Both the position numbers and the translations under genes were made by a program. Below, one piece after another: positions 1 to 10,867 of a stretch of 64,000 nucleotides of DNA. A model generated the notes under the pieces. The model ran no database searches. It saw nothing but the letters and a program-made list of their open reading frames with translations, and had not been told where the DNA came from. The stretch spans positions 2,356,001 to 2,420,000 of the forward strand of contig NZ_JAHOOZ010000001.1 in the NCBI RefSeq assembly GCF_019075875.1, in the 5' to 3' direction. Each line of letters begins with the position of its first letter. Position 1 is the stretch's first letter. Source of the stretch: Novosphingobium sp. G106 (GTDB taxonomy: Bacteria; Pseudomonadota; Alphaproteobacteria; Sphingomonadales; Sphingomonadaceae).

Positions 1-172
1 CGGGATCGAGCAGGACCTGTTTGGCTCCCGCACGCGTGGTCACCAGATAGGTCTGTCGGCCACTTTCGTTCGGGCGGTCGATCGGCGACACGGGACGGGT
101 CGCGCGCAAGCTGCGCCACATCGCGTGGGGCTGCTCGGGATCGAAATGTTGGAGAGCCATCTCCTCGGCCAT
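1..172 (-). CDS. Cytochrome P450, N-terminal part (cut by window edge)
   Basis: Only the first 57 codons lie in the window; the gene runs off the left edge. The N-terminus begins MAEEMALQHFDPEQ and carries WRSLRATRPVSP followed by VTTRAGAKQVLLDP. This matches the start of soluble bacterial P450s, where an 'LR..DPV' segment precedes the first strand 'VTRYADV..VL.DP'. The I-helix and heme-Cys regions are outside the window, so activity cannot be judged. ATG at 172 is assumed; an in-frame ATG at 160 is also possible. It is divergent from the carboxymuconolactone decarboxylase-like gene and sits beside a cluster with two more P450s, which supports the family call. Confidence 0.6.
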   Translation of the reverse strand, partial: MAEEMALQHFDPEQPHAMWRSLRATRPVSPIDRPNESGRQTYLVTTRAGAKQVLLDP

Positions 173-242
173 CTATCCCCTCCCATGCGATAGCCTTGGC
201 TTCGCGCCTATGACCGTCAGTTTCCGATCCCGGCCGGCTTAC

Positions 243-353
243 GTCCAATGCATTTTAAGATGCGCCGTCATGAGGATTGCGTCTGACCATTTCGGATCGT
301 GAAAGCCTCCTATTCCCTGAACTCATGTCGAACCCTGCAAGAATGCATTGGAC
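243..353. repeat. Perfect 12-bp inverted repeat in a divergent promoter region
   Basis: GTCCAATGCATT at 243-254 is exactly inverted as AATGCATTGGAC at 342-353, 87 bp apart. Each arm contains the palindrome ATGCAT. The pair lies between the divergent P450 fragment and the gene at 404. Two oppositely oriented copies flanking divergent promoters suggest operator half-sites for a local regulator, but that role is inferred. Confidence 0.45.
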
Positions 354-403
354 ACGGAAGCGGCGGGATCACACGAACGCATTTGCAAAGAGAGGAGGCC
401 GAA

Positions 404-1210
404 ATGAGCAAGTTCAGCCCTCAAGACCGGGCTGACACCGGCGCTCGGACCGCAGCGGCATTGCAGGGCCCCGTCCCGGCCGAGCCGCGTACACCGGTCG
501 AAGCGGCCTGGCGCGACTTCGTCTACGCCGAGGTCTGGACGCGGCCAGGCCTCGACAGGCGTTCGCGCTTCATCATCGCGATCTGCGGAGCGGCCGTCGC
601 GCCGGGACCCGACCGCATCCTCGACGCCTATGTGCGGGGTGCGCTCGCAACCGGAGAATTGAATGTCTCGGAACTGCGCGAGATCGCCCTGCACCTGTCA
701 GGCTATGCCGGCTTTTCGCAGGCCGCGCGGCTCGATGACGCGATCACGCGCATCGTGGCCGACCTGGGCGAGGAAGAGCCCGACCTTGAGCCGCTCCGCG
801 GCGAGAGCTGGACGACTGAAACGCGTCAGGCCGAAAACGACGAAAGCTTCCGCAAAGTGATGACCACTGCCGGTCCGGGACACATCAGCGCGTTCTACGA
901 GGCCGGCGTGATGAACTACTGCTTCGGCGAACTGTGGGCCCGGCCGGGGCTCGACCAACGCAGCCGCAGGCTGGTAACGCTGGTCGCCGCCGCCGATTCC
1001 CAAGCGCCGAGCGCCGTGCTGTCCCATACCTATTCGGCCATGGCGAGCGGCGACTTCACCAAGGAGGAGATGCTCGAATTCGTCGAGCAGTTCGCCGTTC
1101 ACGGCGGTCACACGCGCGGATCGACGATGCAGGCACTGGTCTTGCAGATGGCGGACCGGATCGAGAAGGGTGGGTCCTTCACTATGAGCGTCAAGGACGG
1201 GCGCGGCTGA
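404..1210 (+). CDS. Carboxymuconolactone decarboxylase (CMD/AhpD) family protein, two-domain
   Basis: A 268-residue protein with two consecutive CMD-like repeats. Each starts with an 'EVWTRPGLDRRSR' or 'ELWARPGLDQRSR' segment, then a hydrophobic helix, then a 'G..T..EL.E...H...Y.G' type helix (roughly residues 30-115 and 165-255). The AhpD redox CxxC pair is absent, so it resembles the decarboxylase or uncharacterised CMD side of the family rather than a peroxidase reductant. ATG 404 is chosen because AGAGGAGG lies just upstream; an in-frame extension to 299 lacks such a site. It belongs to the neighbouring oxidative catabolic cluster. The substrate is unknown, and gamma-carboxymuconolactone activity should not be assumed. 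Confidence 0.78.
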   Translation: MSKFSPQDRADTGARTAAALQGPVPAEPRTPVEAAWRDFVYAEVWTRPGLDRRSRFIIAICGAAVAPGPDRILDAYVRGALATGELNVSELREIALHLSGYAGFSQAARLDDAITRIVADLGEEEPDLEPLRGESWTTETRQAENDESFRKVMTTAGPGHISAFYEAGVMNYCFGELWARPGLDQRSRRLVTLVAAADSQAPSAVLSHTYSAMASGDFTKEEMLEFVEQFAVHGGHTRGSTMQALVLQMADRIEKGGSFTMSVKDGRG

Positions 1211-1232
1211 AACGCTGGCAGGCGACGCGCGC

Positions 1233-2831
1233 TCAAGCCCTCGACAGTTCAAATCCCTCGTAGCCAGCCTTAGTGATCTTATCGCACGTGCTACGATAAA
1301 ACCCTACGCCACCAAGGTAAGGCATGAACTTCCGCGGCTTGCCGGGAACGTTGGCGCCCAGATACCACGAATCTGCCCGCGGATAGAGCGTGCCCAAAGC
1401 TACGCTCTGGACATGTTCCACCCACTCGCGCTCATAGATGCGATCGGCCTCGATGGAAGCTATCTCCCGGTCCCTGAGATAGATCATGCAATCCGCGATC
1501 CAGTCGACATGCTGTTCGATTGACTTGACCATGGCGCTGAGCGGACCGGGACTACCTGGACCTGTCACGAAGAACAGGTTGGGAAAGCCGGTCGAGGCAA
1601 GACCGAGATAGGTTTCCGGCCCGTCTGCCCATTTCTCGCGCAGCGTGACGCCGCCGCGGCCGGTGATGTCGATCCGCGCGGCGGCACCGGTGAGCGCGTC
1701 GAAGCCGGTCGCGAAGATTACTGCGTCGAAGGCGAGCTCGCCCTCGCTGGTCTCGATCCCCGCCGGCGTCATGCGCTGGATCGGCGTCTCGCGCAGATCG
1801 ACCAGGCGGACATGATCGCGGTTGAACATCTCGTAATAGCCGCGGCCAAGGCAGGGTCTTTTGGTCGCGAAAGGATAGCTGCGCGGGGTTAGCTTCTCGG
1901 CCACCGCCGGATCGTTGACGATCTCTCGGATCTTGCCGCGGACGAATTCGGAGACCGCCTCGTTGGCCGCCTCGTCGGTGAGGATGTCCGAATAGGTCAG
2001 GCGCAACGCGAAAAGGTGGCTGTTCTCCCAGGCGTTGCGGAAGGTCTCGGCGCGTTCCTCGGCGCTGACCGATAAGGCCGATTGGGTGGGCAAGTCGTAG
2101 GGGATGCCCTGACGCGAATGGCGCGATTTCTCGTGACGCGCGGGCGAAGTCCGGCGAAATTCGTTCATTGCCGCGGCGTCGAGCGCATAGTTGATCATCG
2201 GCGCGGTGTAGTTCGGGGTGCGCTGGAAGACCGTCAACTGAGACACTGCATCGACGATCGCGGTCGAGGTCTGCACCCCTGACGAGCCGGTGCCGATCAC
2301 CGCAACGCGCTGGCCGGAGAAGTCGACGCCTTCCTGCGGCCAGTTGCCGGTATGGTAGCAGGCACCGCGGAAGCTCTCGATCCCGTCGATCTCGGGCGGC
2401 TTCGGCACCGAGATCGCACCGCCCGCAAGGATGAAGAAGCGCCCTTCGATCCGCTCGCCGCTGTCAAGGCTGACGTCCCAAAGATTGCGCGCCTCATCGA
2501 AGGCCGCAGCGGTAACCCGCGTCTCGAAACGGATTTCCCGACGCAGGTCGAACCGGTCGGCGACATAGTTGAGATAGCGCAGCAGTTCTGGCTGCGAGGG
2601 ATAGCGTTCGGACCAGTCCCATTCCTCTTCGAGTTCGCGCGAGAAGGAATAGCAATAGTCGAAGCTTTCGACGTCGCAGCGCGCGCCGGGATAGGCGTTC
2701 CAGTACCAGGTGCCGCCTACGCTCGGCGCCGCTTCGACCACGCAGACCGAAAAGCCCGCGTCACGCAGTCGTTTGATCAGGTAGAGCCCGGAAAAGCCGG
2801 CGCCGACGACAACCGCATCGTAGATGGCCAT
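1233..2831 (-). CDS. FAD-dependent monooxygenase, Baeyer-Villiger type
   Basis: A 532-residue flavoprotein. The N-terminal FAD-binding Rossmann motif is GAGFSG (about residues 11-16), followed by the BVMO-typical GGTWYWNAYPGARCD. The Baeyer-Villiger fingerprint FxGxxxHTxxWP is present as FRGACYHTGNWP near residue 130, and a second Rossmann motif GTGSSG (NADPH) lies near residue 180. Length and motifs match cyclohexanone/cyclopentanone monooxygenase-like enzymes, which use NADPH and O2 to convert ketones to esters or lactones. It is the last gene of a three-gene minus-strand operon, starting 4 bp after the dioxygenase stop with no obvious Shine-Dalgarno, which suggests translational coupling. 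The substrate is not identifiable. Confidence 0.88.
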   Translation of the reverse strand: MAIYDAVVVGAGFSGLYLIKRLRDAGFSVCVVEAAPSVGGTWYWNAYPGARCDVESFDYCYSFSRELEEEWDWSERYPSQPELLRYLNYVADRFDLRREIRFETRVTAAAFDEARNLWDVSLDSGERIEGRFFILAGGAISVPKPPEIDGIESFRGACYHTGNWPQEGVDFSGQRVAVIGTGSSGVQTSTAIVDAVSQLTVFQRTPNYTAPMINYALDAAAMNEFRRTSPARHEKSRHSRQGIPYDLPTQSALSVSAEERAETFRNAWENSHLFALRLTYSDILTDEAANEAVSEFVRGKIREIVNDPAVAEKLTPRSYPFATKRPCLGRGYYEMFNRDHVRLVDLRETPIQRMTPAGIETSEGELAFDAVIFATGFDALTGAAARIDITGRGGVTLREKWADGPETYLGLASTGFPNLFFVTGPGSPGPLSAMVKSIEQHVDWIADCMIYLRDREIASIEADRIYEREWVEHVQSVALGTLYPRADSWYLGANVPGKPRKFMPYLGGVGFYRSTCDKITKAGYEGFELSRA

Positions 2832-2835
2832 GGCT

Positions 2836-3674
2836 TCAGGCCGGAACCTTGCTCGGCGCCCGGATCGGCTCCTCGCCCGCCAGCTTGACCCGGTGCAGTT
2901 CGCGGCCGCAGGTTAGGTCGAACGGCACGACGCGGTGCATTGTGCCGGTGTTATCCCAGATCAGCACGTCGCCGACCTGCCACTCGTGGCGGTAGACATA
3001 TTCGGGCCGCTCGGCGAGGTTCAGCAGCTTGCGGATCAGCGCGTCGCTCTCGTCCTTGGGGAGCCCCGGAATCGTGCGGATGGTTTCGCCCAGCAGCAGC
3101 GACTTGCGGCCGGTGCGGTGATGCCAGACCAGCGGATGGGTCGTCGCGGGGATCGCGCCCTCGCCCCAGAGCGAAAGCTGCCAGTCGGTCGGGTTCGGGA
3201 AGGCCTTGCGCTGGATGGTCTCCTGCGAGTGGACGCCCTGCAGCGTATCGAGGAAGTCGCGCTCATCCTCGGGAAGATCGTCGTAGATCGCGTAGGTATT
3301 GGCGAATTCGGTCTGGCCGCCTTCGGGCGCGACCGTCCGCGCGCGAAGGACCGAGGCGAGCGCCGGGTATTCCATGTAGGTGTCGTCGAAATGGAAGAAG
3401 TAGGTGCCTTCCGTGTACTCGGCGAAGATCGGGCTTTTCGTCTTGTCCGAAGAGACCTTGGTGATGTCGGTGCCATGCTCGTTGCGCGGCGTGCCGAGCG
3501 TCTTGGCGAACTGGAGCTGTTCCTCGTCGCTCAGGTCGTAGCCGCGGAACAACAGAACGCCGCGTTGTTCGAGCAGCGCCCGAATGTCGCCGGCGATCGA
3601 ACCGTCGAGCAAGGTCTCGCGGTCCGTACGGACCTGGGTGCCGATGGCCGGTGTCAGGTCAACCGTGCTGAAAG

Positions 3675-3678
<4 letters not shown>
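2836..3678 (-). CDS. TauD/TfdA-family 2-oxoglutarate-dependent dioxygenase
   Basis: A 280-residue protein of the usual TauD length. The Fe(II)-binding HxD motif is FHFDD (His96, Asp98). The distal histidine is in DNTGTMHR, and the 2-oxoglutarate-binding arginine is probably in ELHRVKLAG near the C-terminus. Family members couple 2-oxoglutarate decarboxylation to substrate hydroxylation, often with C-S, C-O or C-N cleavage. Its ATG overlaps the stop of the upstream BVMO as ATGA, and the next BVMO follows after 4 bp, so three oxygenases are co-translated. ATG 3678 is chosen because upstream in-frame sequence belongs to the other reading frame of the BVMO. The substrate is unknown, and taurine use is not implied. 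Confidence 0.88.
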
Positions 3679-5516
<1,838 letters not shown>

Positions 5517-5559
5517 CTCACCGGGTCCGGGTTTTTGATTTAGGCGAACACGTTGTCAT

Positions 5560-5581
5560 ATTGGACGACACGATGTCCATT
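5560..5581. promoter_or_regulatory. Candidate operator palindrome between divergent operons
   Basis: ATTGGAC, 8 bp, then GTCCATT: an inverted repeat matching at 6 of 7 positions, located between the divergent BVMO and EthD genes. The core TTGGAC/GTCCA also occurs in the inverted repeat arms at 243-254 and 342-353 (CATTGGAC). Shared sequence in two divergent control regions of one cluster suggests a common repressor, for example the TetR protein at 8284. This is inferred. Confidence 0.35.
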
Positions 5582-5638
5582 AAATTCTTGCATCGCGACG
5601 CCGCCCGGATCATTGTCCGCAGCGGGAGAGACATCGTC

Positions 5639-6058
5639 ATGTTCAAGGTCATCTGGCTGTTGAAGCGCAAGCCGGGCATCACGCTCGACCAGTTCCGCGA
5701 TCACTATGAAAACAGCCACGCGGTGCTCGGCCAGACCCATTTCGGCCATCTGCTGCTGTCCTATACGCGCAACTACAACGTGCGGGTGGACTTGCCCGAG
5801 AATGCCGATCCGATCGCCCGCGCCATCGCGTCGAAGCAGTCGGACCATGACTGCGTGACCGAATGGGTTCTGCGCGACGACCAGGCTCTGACCGAGGTCT
5901 TCGAGCTGCTGTTCGACCCGGTCATCGGCAAGCTGTTCCATGACGACGAGGAGCATTTCCTCGACCGCGATTCCGTGCGTCTCGTCGTCTGCGACGTGCA
6001 TGCCAACCGGCCCGGCGACGGGAAAGAGGCAACCGCCCAACTTCAGGATAAACAATGA
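5639..6058 (+). CDS. EthD-domain (dimeric alpha-beta barrel) protein
   Basis: A 139-residue protein starting MFKVIWLLKRKPG, then 'LDQFRDHYENSHAVLG', the typical opening of EthD-like ferredoxin-fold proteins. These small dimeric proteins often accompany P450 or ring-degrading gene sets and may bind, isomerise or cyclise pathway intermediates; activity cannot be assigned. ATG 5639 has GGGAGAG upstream, while a longer in-frame start at 5561 overlaps the candidate operator. The stop overlaps the next ATG as ATGA, so it is co-translated with the SnoaL-like gene. Confidence 0.75.
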   Translation: MFKVIWLLKRKPGITLDQFRDHYENSHAVLGQTHFGHLLLSYTRNYNVRVDLPENADPIARAIASKQSDHDCVTEWVLRDDQALTEVFELLFDPVIGKLFHDDEEHFLDRDSVRLVVCDVHANRPGDGKEATAQLQDKQ

Positions 6059-6439
6059 CAGGCAATCCCAACCTCGCCATCCAGGAACGGTTCGTCACCG
6101 CCGTGTTCGCCGGTGACGCGGAAACGATCAGAGCGCTATGCGCCCCCCGAGTTCGAACTGAACGAAGGTTCGGGCCTGCCCTTCGCCGGTACCTACCGCG
6201 GCGCCGACGGCTTCCTCGAATTTCTTGGGCTCTTCAACGACACCTTCGACATCGAGCAGATGGCGCCCGTCAGGACCTTCATCACCGATGATCCCGACTG
6301 GCTGATCGGCGAACTGAACCTGCGCGCGACGCTGCGCGAGGGCGGCGAGCTGTTCGAAACTTCGCTGCTCGAGATGTGGCAATTCAAGAACGGCCAGGTG
6401 GTCAGCATCAAGCCGCACTATTTCAACGCCGTCCGATAG
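6055..6439 (+). pseudogene. SnoaL-like (NTF2-fold) protein, frameshifted at a C6 run
   Basis: Translation from ATG 6055 gives MTGNPNLAIQERFVTAVFAG...ALCAP, a normal SnoaL-like beginning, then loses sense. The rest of the family pattern (EFELNEGSGLPFAGTYRG ... GQVVSIKPHYFNAV) continues in the +1 frame to the stop at 6439. The break is in six Cs at 6143-6148. With five Cs the protein would be an uninterrupted 127 residues, the usual SnoaL-like size. Such proteins act as small isomerases, cyclases or hydrolases in polyketide and ring-degradation pathways. It overlaps the EthD stop (ATGA). It is either a consensus error or a real frameshift. Confidence 0.75.
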
Positions 6440-6458
6440 AGGCGGGTGGGAGAGAACG

Positions 6459-7340
6459 ATGCCGGACTATGTCGAACGCACAGCCTACTACGCAGAGGCA
6501 CCCCTGGCCCTGGTCATCGGCTGCGGCGGCCTGGGCACCTCGATCGCTCGCGCGCTCGGCCGGCGCCACGCCTTGCTGATTGTCGATCTCGACGGTGGAC
6601 GGTTGGCTCAGACCGTCGCGACGCTGACTCACGACGGCTATACCGTCGCGGGACACCGGTGCGACATCACCGATCCCGCACAGACGAAGGCGCTCGGTGA
6701 GGTGCTCGCCAAAAGCCCCGGCATTCGCGCCCTGGCCCATGTAGCGGCAGTCGGCATGTCGATCGGCGACTGGCGCAAGATGATGGCGGTCGATCTCGTC
6801 GGCGCGCATCTGGTTGCCGAAGCGGCTGGCCCGCACATGGTGAGCGGCGGCGCGGCGGTCTTCATCTCGTCGCTGGCGAGCTACCTGCCGGCACGCGATG
6901 CGAAGCTCGAAGCGCTTCTGGCCGAACCGCAACGACAAGGTTTCCTCACGGCCCTCGCTGACCTCCACGGCAAGGAGCCCGATTTCGACTGGACCTACAA
7001 CTACGCCAAGCTCGGCGTGAACATGCTGGCCGAGCGACTGGCGGTCGAATGGGGGCCGCGGCAGGTGCGCGCCGTCTCGCTGTCCCCGGGCATGATCGAT
7101 TCGCCGATGGCGCGTGCCGAGGGCCCTACCCTGCCCAGCCACGACGGTACCGAAACCCGCGTCTCGCGCGGCGACAAGGCGCGCGAGATCCCGCTCGGCC
7201 GGCAAGGCTCGATGATCGAGATCACCAATGTCGTGGACTTCCTCGTCTCCGATGGGGCGAGCTTCCTCAACGGCATCGACATCCCGGTCGACGGCGGCCA
7301 CCGCGCGGCCTGGCGGGCCAAGGGCGTGATCGACCGGTGA
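6459..7340 (+). CDS. Short-chain dehydrogenase/reductase (SDR)
   Basis: A 293-residue SDR. The nucleotide-binding turn is GCGGLGTS (about residues 21-28), a variant of TGxxxGxG. The active-site serine lies in FISSLAS, the catalytic Tyr and Lys are in YNYAK, and a typical SPGMIDSPM segment follows. It would interconvert an alcohol and a ketone with NAD(P). GGGAGAG precedes ATG 6459. The stop overlaps the GTG of the hydrolase gene. In context it may supply the ketone for the Baeyer-Villiger enzymes, but this is inferred from the gene set. Confidence 0.85.
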   Translation: MPDYVERTAYYAEAPLALVIGCGGLGTSIARALGRRHALLIVDLDGGRLAQTVATLTHDGYTVAGHRCDITDPAQTKALGEVLAKSPGIRALAHVAAVGMSIGDWRKMMAVDLVGAHLVAEAAGPHMVSGGAAVFISSLASYLPARDAKLEALLAEPQRQGFLTALADLHGKEPDFDWTYNYAKLGVNMLAERLAVEWGPRQVRAVSLSPGMIDSPMARAEGPTLPSHDGTETRVSRGDKAREIPLGRQGSMIEITNVVDFLVSDGASFLNGIDIPVDGGHRAAWRAKGVIDR

Positions 7341-8287
7341 GCGACGGTTTCCAACCCGAGGGGCCGCTGGACCCGGTCGCCGCGCAGATCGCCGCCTTCT
7401 TCGCCGCCGATCCGGGCTGGCAGGAGATGACCTCCCGCCCAATCGCCGAAACCCGTGCCGCGATCCGCGCGGCGACGCCCGTCACCGGCCAGCCCGAGAT
7501 GGAGTGCGTCGAGGATTTCCGCATTCCGGTGTCTGGCGGCGAAATCGGTTTGCGCCTCTATCGTCCGGGACCGCACCCATCGGCCATCATCGTCTGGGCA
7601 CACGGCGGGGGCTTCGCGCTCGGCAGCATTGCCGAAATCGACAACTTCGCCCGCGTACTGGCCAAGGAAAGTGGCTGTGCAGTCGCCTCGGTCGAGTACC
7701 GGCTCGCGCCGGAACATCCGTTCCCGACCGCCGTGAACGACCTGTTGCGCGCCGCGAGTTGGGTCTGCGATCGGGTCGTCGCCCTGGCCGGCGATAAAGT
7801 GCCGATCATCCTCGGCGGCGACAGTGCGGGGGCGAACCTGGCCACGGTCGTGACCCGCAAACTGCACGAGACCACAGCCTGCAAGATAGCCGGCAATGTT
7901 CTGGCCTATCCCAATACCGATACCCCCGAAACACCGTCGCTCCGCCGGTTCGAAGCACCTTTCCTCGGCCTTCGAGAAATCGAGTTTTTCCTCGGCCTCT
8001 ATGTCCCCGATACCTCGCTGCATCGGCATCCCGATTTCGCGCCGCTGTATGCGCCCGGCCTCGAACTGTTGCCGCCGACGCTGATCATCACAGCCGAGCA
8101 CGACCTCCTCACGGAACAAGCCGAGGCTTACGGGCAAGTCCTGGCGGCGCGCGGCGTGCGGGTATCGATCATCCGCCATCCGGGCATGATCCACGGCTTC
8201 GTGACGATGGACGCTTTCTTTGCCGGTGCAGCCGGACTAGCGATGCGGCAGATCAGCCACTTCGTCCGAGGTCTCGGCAATCCATGA
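7337..8287 (+). CDS. Alpha/beta hydrolase, HSL (hormone-sensitive lipase/acetyl esterase) family
   Basis: A 316-residue esterase-like protein. The oxyanion motif HGGGF is followed about 70 residues later by the nucleophile elbow GDSAGA, then an acid in AEHDLL and a catalytic His in MIHGF, which completes the triad of family IV esterases. The start is taken as GTG 7337, overlapping the SDR stop as GTGA; upstream in-frame codons lie inside the SDR gene. Beside two Baeyer-Villiger enzymes it could open lactones or cleave esters, an inference. Its stop overlaps the TetR start (ATGA). Confidence 0.87.
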   Translation: MSDGFQPEGPLDPVAAQIAAFFAADPGWQEMTSRPIAETRAAIRAATPVTGQPEMECVEDFRIPVSGGEIGLRLYRPGPHPSAIIVWAHGGGFALGSIAEIDNFARVLAKESGCAVASVEYRLAPEHPFPTAVNDLLRAASWVCDRVVALAGDKVPIILGGDSAGANLATVVTRKLHETTACKIAGNVLAYPNTDTPETPSLRRFEAPFLGLREIEFFLGLYVPDTSLHRHPDFAPLYAPGLELLPPTLIITAEHDLLTEQAEAYGQVLAARGVRVSIIRHPGMIHGFVTMDAFFAGAAGLAMRQISHFVRGLGNP

Positions 8288-8934
8288 GCGAACGCCGCGA
8301 CCGGGCACCGTCGGTCAAATACCAGACCCCGCTGCGCGAGGCCCAGCGGGACCTGACCCGTAGCCGGATCGTCAATGCCGCGCGCAACCTCTTCTACGAT
8401 CAGCACTTCGACACGGCGACAATGGACGAGATCGCCGTGGCCGCCGGTCTGCGGCGATCGACCTTGTATCTCCACTACAAGGACAAGTCCGAGATCCTGC
8501 TGGAAGTCATCACCGAGTATGGCGCCAAAGCGAAGAACATGCTGGCAACCATGCCAGGGCCAGATCCCACCCTGGCGCAGATGGAAAGCTGGGTCCGCAA
8601 GGTCGCGCGGTTCATTGCCAAGGAGCGGGTTCCCCTATCGATCATCGTCGAGGTTCGCCGCAAGCACGCCCATGCCGCGACGCTCGATGTCCTGACCAAC
8701 GAACTTCTCGACAGCATGGGCGCGAACAACGCGCCATTCCGCGATATCGGCAATGCCAAGGCCGATGCGGCGCGACGAGCTCGCGCGCTGATGTTGCTCC
8801 AGGAACTGACCTACGCGTGCGAAATCCACCTCGAAGACACCTCGGATGCCTGCGGGCGGGAGCTGCTGCTCGTCGCAGCCAAGGATCTGCATACGTTTCT
8901 GATTACCAGCAAGCGCACTGCCGCCGCATCATAG
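8284..8934 (+). CDS. TetR/AcrR family transcriptional regulator
   Basis: A 216-residue regulator. Residues about 20-75 form the TetR DNA-binding domain: 'RSRIVNAARNLFYDQHFDTATMDEIA' with the recognition helix AAGLRRSTLYLHYKDKSEIL. The C-terminal helical ligand-binding domain is unique to each protein and gives no hint of inducer. It is the last gene of the EthD-SnoaL-SDR-hydrolase-TetR operon, coupled by ATGA to the hydrolase. It is a reasonable candidate to bind the palindromes at 5560-5581 and 243-353. It is convergent with the P450 gene, leaving 12 bp between stops. Confidence 0.88.
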   Translation: MSERRDRAPSVKYQTPLREAQRDLTRSRIVNAARNLFYDQHFDTATMDEIAVAAGLRRSTLYLHYKDKSEILLEVITEYGAKAKNMLATMPGPDPTLAQMESWVRKVARFIAKERVPLSIIVEVRRKHAHAATLDVLTNELLDSMGANNAPFRDIGNAKADAARRARALMLLQELTYACEIHLEDTSDACGRELLLVAAKDLHTFLITSKRTAAAS

Positions 8935-8946
8935 TGTGGCGCCGGC

Positions 8947-10155
8947 CTATTGCTCGAATTCGATAGGCAAGGTCCGGATGCCCCAGGCGCCTGCGCGAAA
9001 AGGCCTCCAGGTAACCTCACCCGCAAGGCGCGGACGAGCGAGCCGCTGGGCGACGAGGTGCAGTCCTTCCTCCATTTGCGCCATGGCGAGATACTGGCCG
9101 AGGCAGATGTGCGTGCCGCGCCCGAAGGCGAGGTGGCGTGGCTGCTGCTCTCGATCGGGATCGAATACCATGGGATCGCGATAGGCGGCGGGATCGCGGC
9201 CGGACAGCGCGATGGCAAAGCAAATGTAGGTGCCCTTGGGGAAGCGGATGCCTTCGTACTCGACGTCCTCGAACAGCGTCCGGCTGGGCGAGACGACCGA
9301 GGTATGGCGCAGCGATTCCTGGATCACGCGGCGGCAGTATTCGGGCTCGCGGGCACAGCGTTCGAGCAGGTTGGGACGATCGAGCAGCGCGTACATCGTC
9401 AGGGTCAGCTCGTTCTTCGAAGTGTCGAAGCCGGCGAGTAGCAGCGTGATAAGGAGATCGCGCAACTCGTCGGCGTCGAGCCGTCCGACCTCCTTCGCCT
9501 CGATCAGCGCATCGAGCAGCAGGTCGTCCTCACGCGGCCCGCTGGCCTCGCGCTCGGCGATGAGATCGGCGGCGAAGCGGCGCAGCAGGTCGTAGGCCCT
9601 GGCGATGTCCAGGAAGATACCGCGATCCATCGTCATGCAGGCCATCTGCAGGTCCAGCGCATCGCGGATCTCGCGCACCGGGCCGGAATCGACCCCGAGC
9701 AGGCCGCACATCACCGTGATCGGGAAGTAGGAGGCGAAATCGGCAAAGTCGAAGGCGCCGCGCGGTGCCCATTCGTCGAGCAGTTCGCCGATCACCTGGC
9801 GCATCAGCGGCCGCGTGCGGTTGGCGTGGCGCGGGGTGAATGCCGCGGCAACGCTGGCACGCAGGCGGTCGTGGCGCGGCCCTGAATTGGTCGCGATCTG
9901 GTCGCGCATGAAGCGGCCCCAATCGGTCTCTTCGGCGCCGTAGTATTCGACGAGGCCCGAGAAGTGCGGCCCCATCCTGTCGTCGCGGTAGAGCAGTTCG
10001 CGCGTCGCCTCGAGCCCGTGAACGACGTAGCCCTTGCTGAATTTCGCCAGCCACGGATGCCGCACCCGCGCCGGCTCGAGAAAACGCATCGGATCGGCGG
10101 AAAATTCCGCGCTTTCGATCGGCAGTTCGGGCAGATCGAGATCGGAAACCAGCAT
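8947..10155 (-). CDS. Cytochrome P450
   Basis: A soluble bacterial P450 of about 402 residues if read from ATG 10155 (MLVSDLDLPELP). The I-helix oxygen-activation motif is LLLAGFDTSKNE, the K-helix ExxR is ESLR, and the heme-binding loop is FGRGTHICLG with the thiolate Cys. It would hydroxylate an organic substrate using an external ferredoxin system, none of which is encoded nearby. As written, the open frame continues upstream to 10704 through the SnoaL-like gene. That fusion disappears if one base is removed from the G6 run at 10196-10201: the SnoaL gene then stops 2 bp before this ATG. Confidence 0.88.
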   Translation of the reverse strand: MLVSDLDLPELPIESAEFSADPMRFLEPARVRHPWLAKFSKGYVVHGLEATRELLYRDDRMGPHFSGLVEYYGAEETDWGRFMRDQIATNSGPRHDRLRASVAAAFTPRHANRTRPLMRQVIGELLDEWAPRGAFDFADFASYFPITVMCGLLGVDSGPVREIRDALDLQMACMTMDRGIFLDIARAYDLLRRFAADLIAEREASGPREDDLLLDALIEAKEVGRLDADELRDLLITLLLAGFDTSKNELTLTMYALLDRPNLLERCAREPEYCRRVIQESLRHTSVVSPSRTLFEDVEYEGIRFPKGTYICFAIALSGRDPAAYRDPMVFDPDREQQPRHLAFGRGTHICLGQYLAMAQMEEGLHLVAQRLARPRLAGEVTWRPFRAGAWGIRTLPIEFEQ

Positions 10156-10157
10156 CG

Positions 10158-10704
10158 CTAGATCGACGCGAACAGCGCGTAGCTGCGGTCGCCGGCCCCC
10201 CGCCTCACCCTTCATCGTCACCGTCGTGCCCATCGGCCCCGGCTTGATCCCGCCGCCGTCGTCGTATTCGCGGTACCATTCGAACAGGATTGTCTTCTCG
10301 ATGATGCGCCATTCGTCATCGCGCTTCTCGAAGCGGTCGAGATAGCGGCCGCAGATGATCAGGTCGCCGGGCGGCACCTCGCCGCGGCCGTCGCCGTGGG
10401 CGACGTGGTAGCCGTAGAAGCACGATTCCGAGGCCGCGCGGTCGCCGTCGATGCGGATCACGCTGTTGGTGATCAGGTGCATCATCCGGTCCCAGTTCTT
10501 CAGGCCCGCGGGCACCGAGAAGCCGATGAAGTCCGCGGGCGGGCCCGAGAACAGCTCGCCGACGATCCGCGCGTCTGGCCAGAACACCTCGCCCAGCAAT
10601 TCGGCGTCGCCGCGGTCGATACCCCGGCTGTAGAGGTACATACAGTCGGTGATTGCCTGCCGGTCGGCCGCCTCGGCGCGAAACTTGGCTACTTTCTCGA
10701 TCAT
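10158..10704 (-). pseudogene. SnoaL-like protein, joined to the P450 by a likely homopolymer indel
   Basis: The N-terminal part of the long frame (MIEKVAKFRAEAADRQAITD...) has the SnoaL-like pattern 'I.DCMYLYSRGIDRGD..LL...FWPDA' and ends near DDGGGIKPGPMG. In the written frame it runs into the P450. Dropping one C from the plus-strand run 10196-10201 gives the C-terminus GDRSYALFASI and a TAG at 10158-10160. This is a natural end and makes a protein of about 181 residues. Such proteins are small NTF2-fold enzymes or binding proteins in catabolic clusters. The pair would be a two-gene operon divergent from the AraC-type regulator. Confidence 0.72.
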
Positions 10705-10867
10705 TCCGTCCCCCGAACTGGCTTTACGCCTAGCATATTAGTGAGCGTGCCGGGGGCAAGGGTCCAGGGTCTCGACCGGGTGCGACAGCGCGTGAACAAT
10801 TGCCGCCACCCCGCCGAAGCGGATAGCATCGCGAATCAAACGAACGAAAAGAACGGGACGAGGGACC

